Under the pieces are notes generated by a model. It made no database searches. It saw only the letters and a list, made by a program, of their open reading frames with translations, and was not told the DNA's origin. From Begonia masoniana (lineage: Eukaryota; Streptophyta; Magnoliopsida; Cucurbitales; Begoniaceae): DNA of 64,000 nt. The position numbers and the translations under genes are program-made. Shown one piece after another: positions 31,931-44,949 of this stretch. Location of the stretch: assembly GCA_022432975.1 (NCBI GenBank), contig CM039511.1, forward strand, positions 20,300,557-20,364,556, given 5' to 3'. How positions within the stretch are numbered: position 1 is the stretch's first letter; every line of letters starts with the position of its first letter.

Positions 31931-34900
31931 CCAGGGGAAGAAGTACTAGTTCTAGTGTGTAGTTGTTCTATAACCTTCATCTACAAAATTGAAGTTTCAC
32001 AGTTAAAAAATCTTCTTTTTTTCTACTATCTTCTTTGTTTCTGCAACATTTATAGTAATACTCTCTCTCTCTCTCAAATCCTTTTATCTTTGTTCAATAT
32101 TTTAAGTTTGAGAGAGCGAGAGAGAGAGAGAGAGAGAGAGACTAAATATCGCTGAATGAGACCCAACATATCTATTGGAGGGTGATCAGCTAAGAAGTAT
32201 ACGTCAGTTCGGGCAAGTGTTTATGCAATGTTGTAGATTATTATTAGGGTTACACCAGTCACCACCTTAACCTACGACCTAATTAATGGTTTGGCTTTTC
32301 AATTAATGACACCCACAAATCACAAACCTTCAAATTAGTCAAACTCAAATAAAATAATTTAAGTAACAGATTCCCTGTCTCTCTATATCTATCCCATGAG
32401 TAGGAATTTCTAGAAATAGATTAGGGATAGGCTCACCACTTGAGGGATACAATGATGGATCGAGAAATAAAATGTCAAGAAATAAATGGTCAGTAATTTT
32501 CCGTAGACCACTTAATTACACACTCTTCTCATGTATTTTGGCTTTCCATGAGATTCTAGCCTTCCTCAAGTTCGGTAACTTGGTGGCAGAAAGATGAGCT
32601 CAAAGAGTGTATGTGATGACTGCCACACGAACTTACGGAAATATAGGAGGGATTCAGTTCCCCATTTGCGTATCACATTCTGCCTTTGGGAAAAACGTTT
32701 GGTTCCTTCCTCAGCATATTGGCACTGCAGACTCGGAGCCAAGGAGGTGATTAGAGAGAAATTTCGCCAAATTTAAACCTTGATCAACATTGAGTTTTCT
32801 GCTACATTCTTGAGAAGTTGATCGGAAAGGGAAGATAGGGTTTCTACAGATAAGTATAAAGTTCAAAATTTTGCCTTCAGTTCGATTTTAGGTTCTTATC
32901 TTGGCTTAGAGAAGTATGAATTTTTTTTTATTGGAATTTGTTACCGAGAAGTCAAGTCGGTTTTCAGCATAGAACTACCTTGGTATCTTCGGAGTTAGCA
33001 ATAAATCAAAGTATGTTTCTCTGTAAACCGTTTTTTGTTCAGAATGTGAGTTTTTGGATGAAAAAGTTTGGGTTTTTAAATTTGAATCATTGATTTCATG
33101 GATGAAAATCATGTTTTGATATTACTCTGAGATGGATTGATAATTTGGAAGTCTTTGTTGCCGGAAACTATGGAAATTTGGTGAAACAAGCCAGACAGCG
33201 TCAAAGCAGACGATGTTGAGCTGCTGCCGCAAGGCCCTGTTGGTCGTGGTTCTAGCTTTGTTTGGGCCGCGACTGTTTCTTTGGTCGTGGCTTGGGCCTG
33301 TTTTGTCTCTTTTTGACTTTCGACCCAAATGTTATTGGATTATTTTAGGACCTGTTTTGACGCTTGAATTGGACTTCCGACACAATTTTTCTTGAGTCGT
33401 TATCAAACTTTAAATTTAACATTTAATGAATGAGATTTAAAATTTGATTTTGTGATGATATTATGACTAGGTACCAAAACTTAAAACTTGAACTTGGTCT
33501 AGAATTTTACACCTACATTTTCCGATTTTTCTTTTCTTGAGTGGCCCATAATTTTTTTGGGGTAAAAACATTAATTTAGGACAAACCAGATCCAAAAAGA
33601 AGCTGGACTACGGCCTATAAATGAGACCCATAAGGATTGAACTGCGGTCCAAATATAGAATCTGGATTGCGGCTCAATCATCCGCGACACAGAAATTGCG
33701 AGACAGCGCTTCGCTGTCTCATGATTTTGCCTGCGACCCGTGCCGTCTTGCTGAACTCTGTCCATGAGTTCGGCTACTCCAAGTTCCAGAACAGAAACAA
33801 AATCGAAGTCTGAAATGAGCATGAATCCGTTCAAAAATCCCATCCAAAAATGGAATTTCAATGACCAGAACAGAGTATCAAAGTTCCGGTTTTTATCTTC
33901 GGCCGATTGAATTTTTTTATCACCGGAGCTCGCCCCCGACGGTGCAAGAATCGCCGGTTCTCCCATCTCGAAACCGCACCGGAAAAAACCCAAAAGTCTC
34001 TCGCCGTTTACTCCTCCGAATTTTGTCTGAAAAAGGCTGAGGTTCCTTCCTCGCCAGAGAAGATATTTGCTTGAATAATCGAGAATGGCAGCATTAAAAA
34101 TCGAAAAGGTAAGAAGGAAATCGACTTGCCCAAAAGCAATTCTTCCTTTTGTCCAAGGGGAATTAATTATAATTTTTTTTCCATATTAAATTTGCGGTCA
34201 TCAACTCACCCTGAATGACTATATTTTTCTCTAGAAAGAGTCGGAATGGTGACCAAGATTGAGGGTCGAGTTCTTGAGGTTCTTCTTCAGTTTTATCTCC
34301 ATTTATATCTTGTGTCTGCACAATCCATGCTGGTGTGGACTTTCATTTTGTGTTCGATATTTTCTTTTAGATTGACTGCATTTCACTGTCATTTTAGTCT
34401 TATGATCAATATGTGAACATTGTTCATCTCGTACAAACTATGACTTATATTGAATTTATATTTTTGAGTTTCAAGCATTGAGTAGGGCACATCTGGTTCT
34501 AAGTTTTTATTTTCCTTGGAATTTTATTTATTTTGTGCTTATTAAATTTATTCTTGTGTGGACTTCTATTTTGTGCATAGTATTTCTTGTTCAACTTAAT
34601 TATATTGCAATGTTATTTTAATTTTACTGATCATCATGTAGGCTCAGCTTATTTCGTGTGAGCTATCACTTGTAGTGAATTTATAGTTTTGAATTTTCTG
34701 CTGTTAACCAAAAATTTAGTTGGACAGTGGGGGTTCTCTTCGAGGGTTGAGTTGTTCAACTCAGTATTTGTATCTTGGCTTGCCACTGGGTAGATGACAT
34801 ATTCATGTTAATTACAATTTCATCCATCAAGAGTTTAAATTAGTCCTACACGGAAGCATTACCCTTTTAGTGACAACTTTAGCAATAGCCTAATCCTTTT

Positions 34901-35588
34901 ATTATATATTTATGTATAATATTAATGACCAGTTTCTTAATTAAATATATTTTAAATTTTCAAGGCTGAGGCTTGCGCATGGAGAAGTCAAAGGGTGTCC
35001 TTTTAACATGTAATTATTTTCCTTTGCTTCTATTAGCTTTTATGTGAAATTTCCTAATTGTAATAGTAGTTGTAATCAATAACTTAACACGCACACACAC
35101 ACATACAATAGTATTTTTAGCACTGCCAATTTTCCAAACTAATTAAATTTAAGTTTAGAAAAAAAAATGTCTATCATACGTCATTTGAAATTAAATTAAG
35201 AAAATTAATTTTGAAGTATTTATTGTTATTTTTTTTTCAAATATCAAATAAACAAATAACAAAACGCATTTCGATCTAAGAATTGTCGTTGAAAGTTAAA
35301 TCAACTGGATTAAAAGTTGCTAATATTTAATTAAACAAATGCATAAAAAAAACAATAACATTTAGAAGAATTATTGCACCAATATTCTTTGTGTTCATGT
35401 AACCAAAAATATCAAAGATTTTTTGCCCATTGTGGATTTTGGACGAGAATCGATGTGGATTCAATTGTTGTTGTCGAAACAAAAAGATAGAAGTCAAGAA
35501 CCTTGTTTAGGTAAAGATTGAAAAAACTTCGTGCACTAGAGGATGGATTAGCGAGTAGTTGAAGTCGGTTCGACATTCATGAAAAAGA
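31931..35588. other. Unassigned AT-rich stretch between hAT and LTR D'
   Basis: I see no convincing gene. The stretch holds an inverted (CT)n/(GA)n microsatellite at about 32060-32142, a perfect hairpin (GAGACAGCG/CGCTGTCTC, 33700-33720), and GC-richer blocks near 33200-33300 and 33600-34080 that look like decayed LTR leader sequence. An ATG with a donor-like GTAAG follows at 34085-34110, but the next candidate exon stops after a few codons. Open frames under 140 codons have no recognisable motif. Confidence 0.5.
32060..32142. repeat. Paired CT/GA microsatellites
   Basis: A short (CT)n at about 32062-32076 and a (GA)n at 32110-32141, about 35 bp apart and complementary, so they could form a hairpin. 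Confidence 0.9.
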
Positions 35589-35816
35589 ATGTTCGAGGTC
35601 CAGCTTAGAAAACCAAGTATCTTTAATAAACACTATAGCAAATTCATCAAAATAATTGATGTGATCCAATACGCGACCAAACTCAAGCCCAATAGTAAGG
35701 ATCCCATTGAGCACATTGGTAACTCAATGACGCGATTCAAAGCTAAGAAGATGCGTGAGACCTTTGCAATAATTGATTTTAGAGATTCAAGAGAGAGGGT
35801 AGCTGCGACAACTTGA
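35589..35816 (+). pseudogene. Possible gypsy pol C-terminal tail next to LTR D'
   Basis: The frame contains DPIEHIGNSMTRFKAKKMRETF, similar to the (G)PMTRARAKKMKE tail found at the polyprotein end in some gypsy elements. The D fragment at 51490 has SKAKKMSE in the same position before its LTR. No catalytic domain is present. Confidence 0.45.
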
Positions 35817-35833
35817 TCCAAAACTATTAAATG

Positions 35834-36538
35834 TGTTGATGATTGAAGATAATCAAGTTGAGGCAAAGGAAGCCGAAGATACGTTAAGATTTGGAGAGGG
35901 TGCGACGCATATGCCCACGTAACAGCTAAAAAGAGAGGGTAAGACACACATGCGCATGTAAGGATTAAAAATGAGATGTGCCATGAACATGCTCGTGCAA
36001 GGATTAAAAAGTGACATGCACATGCAAGTGCATGCAAATCACATGGGAGACATCTCATTCAGCTGAGCCTATTCAAATCATGTTCAAACGGAGTTTAAAT
36101 ATAAGATGAAATTCAATCGTGCAAAGAATCACACATCACACGATTTTATTATTTATTTATCTTTTATCTTTATTTCTTTTCTTTTAGCATTTATTTTAAT
36201 TAAAACTTGTAGCCTATTTAAAGGCACAATACTCCTCGGTTTAGAGAAACAAAATTGAATAAAATTTGAGTTTTTTTTTAAGAGATGATTTCTCTTTGGT
36301 TCTTTGCGAAGAATCTAAATCTTCTTTTAGTCATACTTGAAGAATCTTGCTTTGATAGTTTTGGTTCTTACCAACGAGTTTGGTTTGAGTCAAACTCCTA
36401 TTTTGATAACTAAGGTTTCATCCAATTCTTCGATTGAGGTCTAGTTTCTTACTTTGTTCTTAAATCAAAAGGTGTTCCTTTTGAATTATTCCCCATGTTG
36501 AAGGGTCTAGGATTTCCTAATATCCGAGATTCGCATCA
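35834..36538 (+). repeat. LTR of gypsy group D (705 bp), plus orientation
   Basis: Starts TGTTGATGATTGAAG and ends GAGATTCGCATCA. It matches, inverted, the LTR at 50307-51404 along its length. A decayed primer-like sequence (TTAATCTCAGAGCTTTGG) follows at once, while a pol-tail-like segment precedes it, so it has internal-type DNA on both sides. Confidence 0.75.
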
Positions 36539-37050
36539 GTTAATCTCAGAGCTTTGGCTCCTTGATTCAAGAACCTATATTTATCATTTTTTCTTTCTTC
36601 TTAATTTTCTTTCCTTGTAAAACATCGCAAAAGGTCAGGAAAAAAAGTCTTTTAGTGATTTCTCTTCTTGCCAAACATTCATGATTTGATCTTTATTAAT
36701 ATTTTATACTCCTTTGATTACGTCTTCTTGAAAATTTGCAAGTACAAAAAAAAAAAAAAAATCTTTCTTCTTTTTCTTAAAAGTCGCAAAGGTCAAAATA
36801 TAAAAAGGAAGGAAAAATTTTCTTCGAAAATCTTCATCATTTCCTTGCATTCGGAATTTTCTCATCATCGATTTAGATTATTCAATTCAAGTCATTGAGT
36901 TATTGCCTTTCTTCGATTTTGATTCAAAAATTCTACTCTTGATTTAGCCATTCTTAAAGGTTTGAACTTGGAGCTTTAAAATGTGATTTTTGATAGTTTA
37001 ACTTGCTGAATTTTTACTACCGATCCAGTTCTTATGTAAGGAACTAAAAG
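36539..37050 (+). other. Leader-like AT-rich sequence after LTR D'
   Basis: Begins with the primer-like site and continues as U/A-rich sequence with a poly-A run at 36747-36761, similar in style to the leader at 54668-55575. It holds no gene and merges into MULE transposase sequence near 37050. Confidence 0.4.
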
Positions 37051-37278
37051 GAAGATCGAGAGGTAAAATGCAAGAGTGTGAGATTATTCTCAGATATACT
37101 TTGTCATTTTTGCCAATTCCAACTGCTGTTAGAAGTTGTCCTGCGTATCTGCACTTCAAATGACACCCATCAAAACATAGCACCGGTCTACCTTCCTCAA
37201 GTAAATCTGTCTTACATATAGCGAAACACATGTAGACTCTCTTGAATAGTTGTTTGCGCGAGAATTCTATTCGATCAA
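36998..37278 (-). pseudogene. MULE transposase catalytic-core fragment
   Basis: CFAICKTDLLEEGRPVLCFD then GCHLKCRYAGQLLTAVGIG: the DGCHLK motif (about 37153-37172) holds the first catalytic Asp of MuDR-type transposases. Similarity is lost downstream, so most of the core is missing. Confidence 0.88.
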
Positions 37279-38399
37279 TGTAACGCCCCCGAACCCACCC
37301 TAGTTCGGTGCGCTACTTTGCTAACCAATCCCACATTAAAACATAATTTAAAATAAGCTTAGACTCGATAATTTTCCTTAATCCTAACCGCTAAGCACCA
37401 CGGCGTCTTTCCCGAAAATTTCGGCAAAGTAACGCCTGAAAATGGCGCCTCCAAAATGCTAAGTACCTACACACAGTCCAATCTCAACCAAATCCAGAAT
37501 ACCTATACTCAATTATCCAGCATACGAAATCTCCAAAGAGCAGTAAAGAGGTAAACTAAAATACGAACATACGTAAGTGAAGAAAGTCCACAATATAGGG
37601 CAACACATCACCCTTAACTTAACTATATACAACAACAGACATCTACAATACGCTATCAAAATACAAAGTCCCACATCTCCCGAAGACCATGGTGGAGTCG
37701 CCCCGACAACTGCCCGTACCGGCACGCCCCGTGCATCTCCGACTGCTCCCAAGTCTTGGCTGACTCACATAGCTCACCTGTACCCGCGTCGTTACCTACA
37801 CCACAGAACACACACGCACACGTAAGCTTACGCTTAGCAAGTAGGGATTAACAAATACGACTAGATAAAATGCAAGCTACACACAACGCTGAATAAAACA
37901 ACCAAACAACACAACGACACGAAACAAAACACAGATTTGCCCGCATCAACGATGCCTTATTCTTCAATACAGCACGACAACGCAACACAACACCACAATG
38001 CAATCAACCTAACACATGCAGTTTCTAACACTCAGTTGTGCTTATTTGCTGTTAGTCAGTCATCCTTCATAGAGATCCCCTCGGGGTGCTACACACCAGC
38101 ACCTCAGCCCGACAAGGCACACTATTCAGGATTTCGTGTTTTAGCCGGTCATCTCTCATAGAGTTCCCCTCGGGGTGCTACACACCAGCACCTCAGCCCG
38201 ACAAGGCACACTATTCGAGATGCATTTTACAATTCACTTTATCTGATTACGTTCATGCTCACAATGCCAAACACAATGCCAAACAACGCCACTAATTGTA
38301 CCTAACGTGTTATACCATGATGTGTGCTTCAAATATGCAATACCCCACGAAACCAACAACACAACGACGTATGTCTCTCGTAGAATTCCATTCTACTCG

Positions 38400-38765
38400 A
38401 GACACCCAGCGTACAGCTCACACCAGACACCCAAAGCGTACATCTCTCACGAGACACAAAGCGTACATCTCTTACGAGACACCCAGCGTACATCTCTTAC
38501 GAGACACAAAGCGTACATCTCTTACGAGACACCCAAAGCGTACATCTCTTACAGGACACCCAGCGTACATCTCTTACGATACACAAAGCGTACATCTCTT
38601 ACGAGACACCCAAAGCGTACATCTCTTATGAGACACCCAGCGTATATCTCTTACGAGACACAAAGCGTACATCTCTTACGAGACACCCAGCGTACATCTC
38701 TTACGAGACACAAAGCGTACATCTCTTACGAGACACTCAAAGCGTACATCTCTTACGAGACACCC
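38400..38765. repeat. ~25-bp minisatellite in element C left LTR
   Basis: Alternating units GCGTACATCTCTTACGAGAC with ACCCA or ACAAA spacers, about 15 copies. It lies within predicted intron 2, which is why that intron is ~1.2 kb here rather than ~0.55 kb. Proteins of 111-192 codons across it are repeat by-products. Confidence 0.93.
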
Positions 38766-38987
38766 ATGCATTTCCTACTCACCATTCAAACCATGCATGT
38801 CCCACAAATGCTTAACCAGACCAAAACAAAGCAAAGGAATCAACCATCAACAATTCCCAAACAAAGCAAAGCAATCAACCAATAGTGTTTAACCAACAAA
38901 GAAGACAACCAAACAACAAACAATAAAATAAATCCTACCGTTCCGTGGTGTAGGCCTGAAGGCAAAACATAAACATCCTCTACTTAC

Positions 38988-39021
38988 CTGGCGTCCTAGC
39001 CCGATGAGGATTCTCGGTTAC
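38988..39021 (-). other. Predicted LTR leader mini-exon (34 nt), C left LTR
   Basis: On the minus strand, GGATAG|GTAACC acceptor and GCCAG|GTAAGT donor, with GCCTTCAGGCCTACACC downstream. Confidence 0.45.
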
Positions 39022-40075
39022 CTATCCACCTATGGCTCGACCTACGACAATATTCAAACTTTATTAAAATTAAGCCCACATTCTTCAATTTACTCTCAAT
39101 CTACTATTTCTAGCATAATCCAACTAAAACTTAACTAAATGGGCCACTAATTTGGGTTCGGTAAAACCGACCCGAAACTTCGAACGCGCGTAACTTTTGC
39201 GTCGGTTATCGGAATCGAACGATTCCAGCGGCCACGTACTCTTCTAATAACCTATTTTAACCTGCCAAAAGGAATTTGAAAACAAACCCGAGCTAGATCA
39301 AAATAGCAAAAACCCGAATCTGCCCCTTAATAAAAAAATTCCCCCTTTTCGATTTTCCATCAAACTCCACCAAATTCCTCACCAATCAATCCCCCTAACA
39401 ACCAATTAACATAACCTAACAAGAAAACCCGAAATTCCACACAAAAACCCGAGCTCCAAAAACCTAGCCCTCGGTTTTTCACTCAATCCGAGCTCACCAT
39501 TGCTCGGCAACCCTTGCCAGCACCGAGCTCGGCAATTTGACGCCGAGAGCAACCAAAAACGGCCGGCGATCGGAGCTCTAGCAGCTCAGCGATCCACGGC
39601 CTAGAACAGAGAGGAAAACAGGGGAAAAATTGAGCTTACCAGTCGGTGCGCGCGCGGAGACGGCCGGAACCTACTCGCCGAAGTCGTCTGGCCGAAGAGC
39701 ATCGAGTCGCCGGCGGTGATCGACTCGCTGAACGCCGTCCCGTGTCTCCCCCTCTCTGCTCTGCACTTCGCTCGCGGGGCTCGGGCAGGTGAACAACAGA
39801 ATGGCTTCGACCATTCTGTTGTTTAATTATAAATTTTATTGTAATAATAATAATAATAATAATAATAAAACTAACCATTAATTAAATCCTCATTTACCGT
39901 TTTGCCCTCCCGTATTTTCAACCATATCGAACCCTCAATAAATCTCTCACCTCACCCTCGGTCTAACTCCTCCACAGAAACTCCCGAGCATAATTACTTA
40001 ACCCAATAACTAACATAACGTAAATTAATTAAATCTAAAGCAACACACGTTGAGGAAAAATCCTCGGGTGTTACA

Positions 40076-42109
40076 ATCTACCCTCCTTACAAAAATTTTG
40101 TCCTCAAAATTTGTAGCCTTGTAATTCCTCAATGTACTCATCTCACCTCACCTACCCAATACCTTACTCATCTATCAGTTACTACATACCACAAATTCCG
40201 ACTTCACCTAACTCTGTACGCTCTAACCCAAATACTCACACATTCCCTAACTATAATCTAATCCATACCCTTAAATCCTTCTAACTGACTTTTTCAACTC
40301 GATTTTTTCTCTAGCTAAGTTCATCTTATTCTTTTTTCTACTTCTGTGTCTACTAAACACGCACAAACCACTACTACTCTCTATGCTACCACAATCGAGA
40401 AATCCTAAGATACTAATGAGTACACTTCGTACTTCAATACCTACTAACCTCAATAAATTCTTAGATCAGGACTAACTCGTTCCTAACTCTTCACACAATA
40501 TTCTAAATGGTATACAACATATCCTTAATGCCCATTGTCTTCAATCCCTTGAAGACTCCCAACTTAAATCCTATTAGTGAACATCATTTGACTGAAATAC
40601 CTAGCGTGTAATTCACAGCTTTAAATCTTCCAAACTAAGTTCACCTAGTCACTTACTTTTCTAATCCGGTGCCCATCGAATGCTTACATAACAATCTCAG
40701 ATCTCCAAAGCTATCTCAATAGCATAAAACTAAAACCTACTAATAAACTTCTTACCATAGGTCCTCAATTTCAATTTCTCTTCTACTCTATCATCTCCTT
40801 TCTAATTTATCACTCTCATGTTTTATACTAACTTACCTCGAGAAATCACGATATTCCTTAATCACCCTCACACTTTCCTTGCATTTCAAGCTCTCACTAT
40901 ATCTAATCGTTCAAGGTATATTCTATTGTTATTTGAAATCCTCAAGTTTCAACTTAATTCCCATTCTAACTTTTCTTCTAACTACGTTCACTTAGTTACT
41001 TTTCAAATCCCAAGTTCATCAACACTTACACACTATCTTAACCTCATATCTCCTACAATGCAGTAATACCGTAACACTAAAAACTCGGTACATAAACATC
41101 TTACCCAAAATCCTTAAGCTTTAACTTCCTTTCTATTCTACCGTCTCATTCCTAACATATCACTCATATCTCTTACACTTACTTATATCCCGAACAATCC
41201 TGACACATTAGTTATTTTCAACATAACCCTCATACGCAAGACTCTCACTTCTTAAACCTATCAACTCTTTCTCAAAGTATATTCTAAATCTTCGTACTTA
41301 CATTCACTATGCTCAATTTGTCTAACTCCTAATTTCAGTCATACCAAACACTCAAAGTCTTAGGGCTAAACAAACTTTGTCCTCTAACATCAGTAATACT
41401 TCAATCCTCTAACATCTCAACTTTGTCCGTTTCCTATCCTATCTCTAAGTAAATCCCTATACTTCGATCCTTGATCCTACTAAATTACTCAGTTCATACC
41501 CCCCAATCATTCACTTAAACTAAACCCTTGAATACACTTTATATCTATATACTTCCATTGTACGTAACTCTAAATATCTCACCTTGCTATCTCGTCTTAT
41601 CCACATAATGTACTAAGGGTCTCTCCCTGATTTAGGACATCTCTCCAAAAGTTCGTTTCTATCCTAACTCATCGTACATCAAAACTTCAAGGGTTTTCTA
41701 AAAGCCCCAATTCTATCTCTTCTAATCTTTTCTCACATAAGATGTAACTCTTTAAGGGAAATCCATTCTAAAATTTTCTAATCTCTCTTTCTTTAATCCT
41801 ACTTGTATCTATTCTACGGATGTTACCTTGTCTGTTTCGCTTTTCAAATAAATTCTTAACTATTAAATTCCTAGCTTTTCGAACCATAGGTTTACTACGC
41901 CTATAAGTTGGCTAATGGAATCCACCGAAGTTGTCACGATACTTTCGAAATTTTCGTTCTAAGCCTAAATAAGGTTGAACAATCTAAACTCGGCTCTAAA
42001 CAAACTAAAAGAAAAGAATTACTTACAGTCGGTGAAGCACATTGCATGGCGGCCGGCATTGTCAGGTAATCATTTGAACGACTCGACCATTTATGCTCTG
42101 ATACCATCT
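40076..42109 (-). other. Element C internal region, non-coding
   Basis: The polypurine tract (AAGGAGGGTAGA on the minus strand) abuts 40076-40088. The plus strand is C/T/A-rich with short runs of ACTTA/CTAAC and no frame over 82 codons. After the primer site the minus strand keeps the ACCGACTGTAAGT donor-like motif seen before gag in elements A and B. Confidence 0.85.
42090..42105 (-). promoter_or_regulatory. Element C primer-binding site
   Basis: TGGTATCAGAGCATAA on the minus strand, next to the LTR that starts at 42110. Confidence 0.92.
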
Positions 42110-43239
42110 TGTAACGCCCCCGAACCCACCCTAGTTCGGTGCGCTACTTTGCTAACCAATCCCACATTAAAACATAATTTAAAATAAGCCTAGACTCGAT
42201 AATTTCCCTTAATCCTAACCACTAAGCACCACGGCGTCTTTCCCGAAAATTTCGGCAAAGTAACGCCTGAAAATGGCGCCTCCAAAATGCTAAGTACCTG
42301 CACACAGTCCAATCTCAACCAAATCCAGAATACCTATACTCAACTATCCAGCATACGAAATCTCCAAAGAGCAATAAAGAGGTAAACTAAAATACGAATA
42401 TACCTAAGTGAAGAAAGTCCACAATATAGGGCGACACATCACCCTTAACTTAACTATATACAACAACAGACATCTACAATACGCTATCAAAATACAAAGT
42501 CCCATATCTCCCGAAGACCATGGTGGAGTCGCCCCGACAACTGCCCCTACCAGCACGCCCCGTGCATCTCCGACTGCTCCCAAGTCTTGGCTGACTCACA
42601 TAGCTCACCTGTACCCGCGTCGTTACCTACACCACAGAACACACACGCACACGTAAGCTTACGCTTAGCAAGTAGGGATTAACAAATACGACTAGATAAA
42701 ATGCAAGCTACACACAACGCTGAACAAAACAACCAAACAACACAACGACACGAAACAAAACACAGATTTGCCAGCATCAACGATGCCTTATTCTTTAATA
42801 CAGCACGACAACGCAACACAACACCACAACACCACAATGCAATCAACCTAACACATGCAGTTTCTAACACTCAGTTGTGCTTATTTGCTGTTAGTCAGTC
42901 ATCCTTCATAGAGATCCCCTCGAGGTGCTACACACTAGCACCTCAGCCCGACAAGGCACACTATTCAGGATTTCGTGTTTTAGCCGGTCATCTCTCATAA
43001 AGTTCTCCTCGGGGTGCTACACACCAGCACCTCAGCCCGACAAGGCACACTATTCGAGATGCATTTTACAATTCACTTTATCTAATTACGTTCATGCTCA
43101 CAATGCCAAACACAATGCCAAACAACGCCACTAATTGTACCTAACGTGTTATACCATGATGTGTGCTTCAAATATGCAATACCCCACGAAACCAACAACA
43201 CAACGACGTACGTCTCTCGTAGAATTTCATTCTACTCGA

Positions 43240-43640
43240 GACACCCAGCGTACAGCTCACACCAGACACCCAAAGCGTACATCGCTCACGAGACACAAAG
43301 CGTACATCTCTTATGAGACACCCAGCGTACATCTCTTACGAGACACAAAGCGTACATCTCTTACGAGACACCCAAAGCGTACATCTCTTACGAGACACTC
43401 AGCGTACATCTCTTACGAGACACAAAGCGTACATCAGCGTACATCTCTTAAGAGACACAAAGCGTACATCTCTTACGAAACACCCAAAGCGTACATCTCT
43501 TACGAGACACCCAGCGTACATCTCTTACGAGACACAAAGCGTACATCTCTTACGAGACACCCAGCGTACATCTGTTACGAGATACAAAGCATACATCTCT
43601 TACGAGACACCCAAAGCGTACATCTCTTACGAGACACCCA
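43240..43640. repeat. ~25-bp minisatellite in element C right LTR
   Basis: Same units as 38400-38765 with a different arrangement, including a short partial unit near 43430. The two arrays were identical at insertion, so the differences show repeat turnover since then. Confidence 0.92.
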
Positions 43641-43861
43641 TGCATTTCCTACTCACCATTCAAACCATGCATGTCCCACAAATGCTTAACCAGACCAAAA
43701 CAAAGCAAAGCAATCAACCATCAACAATTCCCAAACAAAGCAAAGCAATCAACAAACAATGCTTAACCAACAAAGAAGACAACCAAACAACAAACAACAA
43801 AATAAATCCTACCGTTCTGTGGTGTAGGCCCAAAGGCAAAACATAAACATCCTCTACTTAC

Positions 43862-43895
43862 CTGGCGTCCTAGCCCGATGAGGATTCTCGATTAC
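43862..43895 (-). other. Predicted LTR leader mini-exon (34 nt), C right LTR
   Basis: On the minus strand, GACAG|GTAATC acceptor and GCCAG|GTAAGT donor, matching 38988-39021. Confidence 0.45.
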
Positions 43896-44949
43896 CTGTC
43901 CACCTACGGCTCGACCTACGACAATATTCAAACTTTATTAAAATTAAGCCCACATTCACCAATTTACTCTCAATCTACTATTTCTAGCATAATTCAACTA
44001 AAATTTAACTAAATGGGCTACTAATTTGGGTTTGGTAAAACCGACTCGAAACTTGGAACGCGCGTAACTTTTGCGTCGGTTATCAGAATCGAACGATTCC
44101 AGCGGCCACGTACTCCTCTAATAACCTATTTTAACCTGCCAAAAGGAATTTGAAAACAAACGACCCGAGCTAGATCAAAATAGCAAAAACCCAAATCTGC
44201 CCCTTAATCGAAAATTTCCCCCTTTCCGATTTTCCATCAAACTCCACCCAATTCCTCACCAATCAATCCCCCTAACAACCAATTAACATAACCTAACAAG
44301 AAAACCCGAAACTCCACACAAAAACCCGAGCTCCAAAAACCTAGCCCTCGGTTTTTCACTCAATTCGAGCTCACCATTGCTCGGCAACCCTTGCCAGCAC
44401 CGAGCTCGGCAATTTGACGCCGAGAGCAACCAAAAATGGCCGGCGATCGGAGCTCTAGCAGCTCAGCGACCCACTGCCTAGAACAGAGAGGAAAATAGGG
44501 GAAAAATTGAGCTTACCAGTCGGTGCGCGCGCGGAGACGGCCAGAACCTACTCGCCGAAGTCGTCTGGCCAAAGAGCGTCGAGTTGCCGGCGGTGATTGA
44601 CTCGCCGAACGCCGTCCCGTGTCTCCCCCTCTCTGCTCTGCACTTCGCTCGCGGGGCTCGGGCAGGCGAACAATAAAATGGCTTCGACCATTCTGTTGTT
44701 TAATTATAAATTTTATTGTAATAATAATAATAATAATAATAAAACTAACCATTAATTAAATCCTCATTTACCGTTTTGCCCTCCCGTATTTTCAACCATA
44801 TCGAACCCTCGATAAATCTCTCACCTCACCCTCGGTCTAACTCCTCCACCGAATCTCCCGAGCATAATTACTTAACCCAATAACTAACATAACGTAAATT
44901 AATTAAATCTAAAGCAACACACGTTGAGGAAAAATCCTCGGATGTTACA

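Larger units (their letters stand above)
37279..40075 (-). repeat. Element C 3' LTR
   Basis: TGTAACGCCCCCGAACC...CTCGGGTGTTACA on the plus strand. It contains a ~75-bp duplication (about 38060-38215), the ~25-bp minisatellite, mini-exon 38988-39021 and a TAA/ATT microsatellite near 39840. Confidence 0.93.
37279..44949 (-). mobile_element. Element C: complete LTR element without coding region (LARD-like)
   Basis: Perfect ATCAA duplications at 37274-37278 and 44950-44954. The LTRs are 2.80 and 2.84 kb; the internal region is only ~2.03 kb (40076-42109) and has a primer site and polypurine tract but no gag or pol motif in any frame. LTR starts (TGTAACACCCGAGGATTTTT, minus strand) resemble the Tekay-like LTRs around it. 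It must rely on enzymes from other elements. It sits inside the MULE transposase. Confidence 0.93.
42110..44949 (-). repeat. Element C 5' LTR
   Basis: Nearly identical to 37279-40075. Most differences are substitutions and repeat-number changes in the minisatellite (43240-43640). The terminal GGATGTTACA differs by one base from its partner. Confidence 0.93.

Noticed and set aside
33571..33993. 140-codon minus-strand frame
   Set aside because: It contains the GAGACAGCG/CGCTGTCTC hairpin and looks like decayed LTR leader; no protein similarity that I recognise.
34085..34290. First exons of a host gene (ATGGCAGC...GTAAG, then an acceptor at 34234)
   Set aside because: Joining the candidate exons meets a stop after about 13 codons, and no later exon with a protein motif was found.
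38400..38765. Possible CRISPR-like array
   Set aside because: Units are contiguous with trivial spacers, lie in a plant LTR, and no cas genes exist. It is a minisatellite.
38296..38885. Long stop-free frames (111-192 codons) on the plus strand
   Set aside because: They cover the ~25-bp minisatellite of element C's LTR, whose unit lacks stops; the same happens in the other LTR at 43135-43846. No protein motif.
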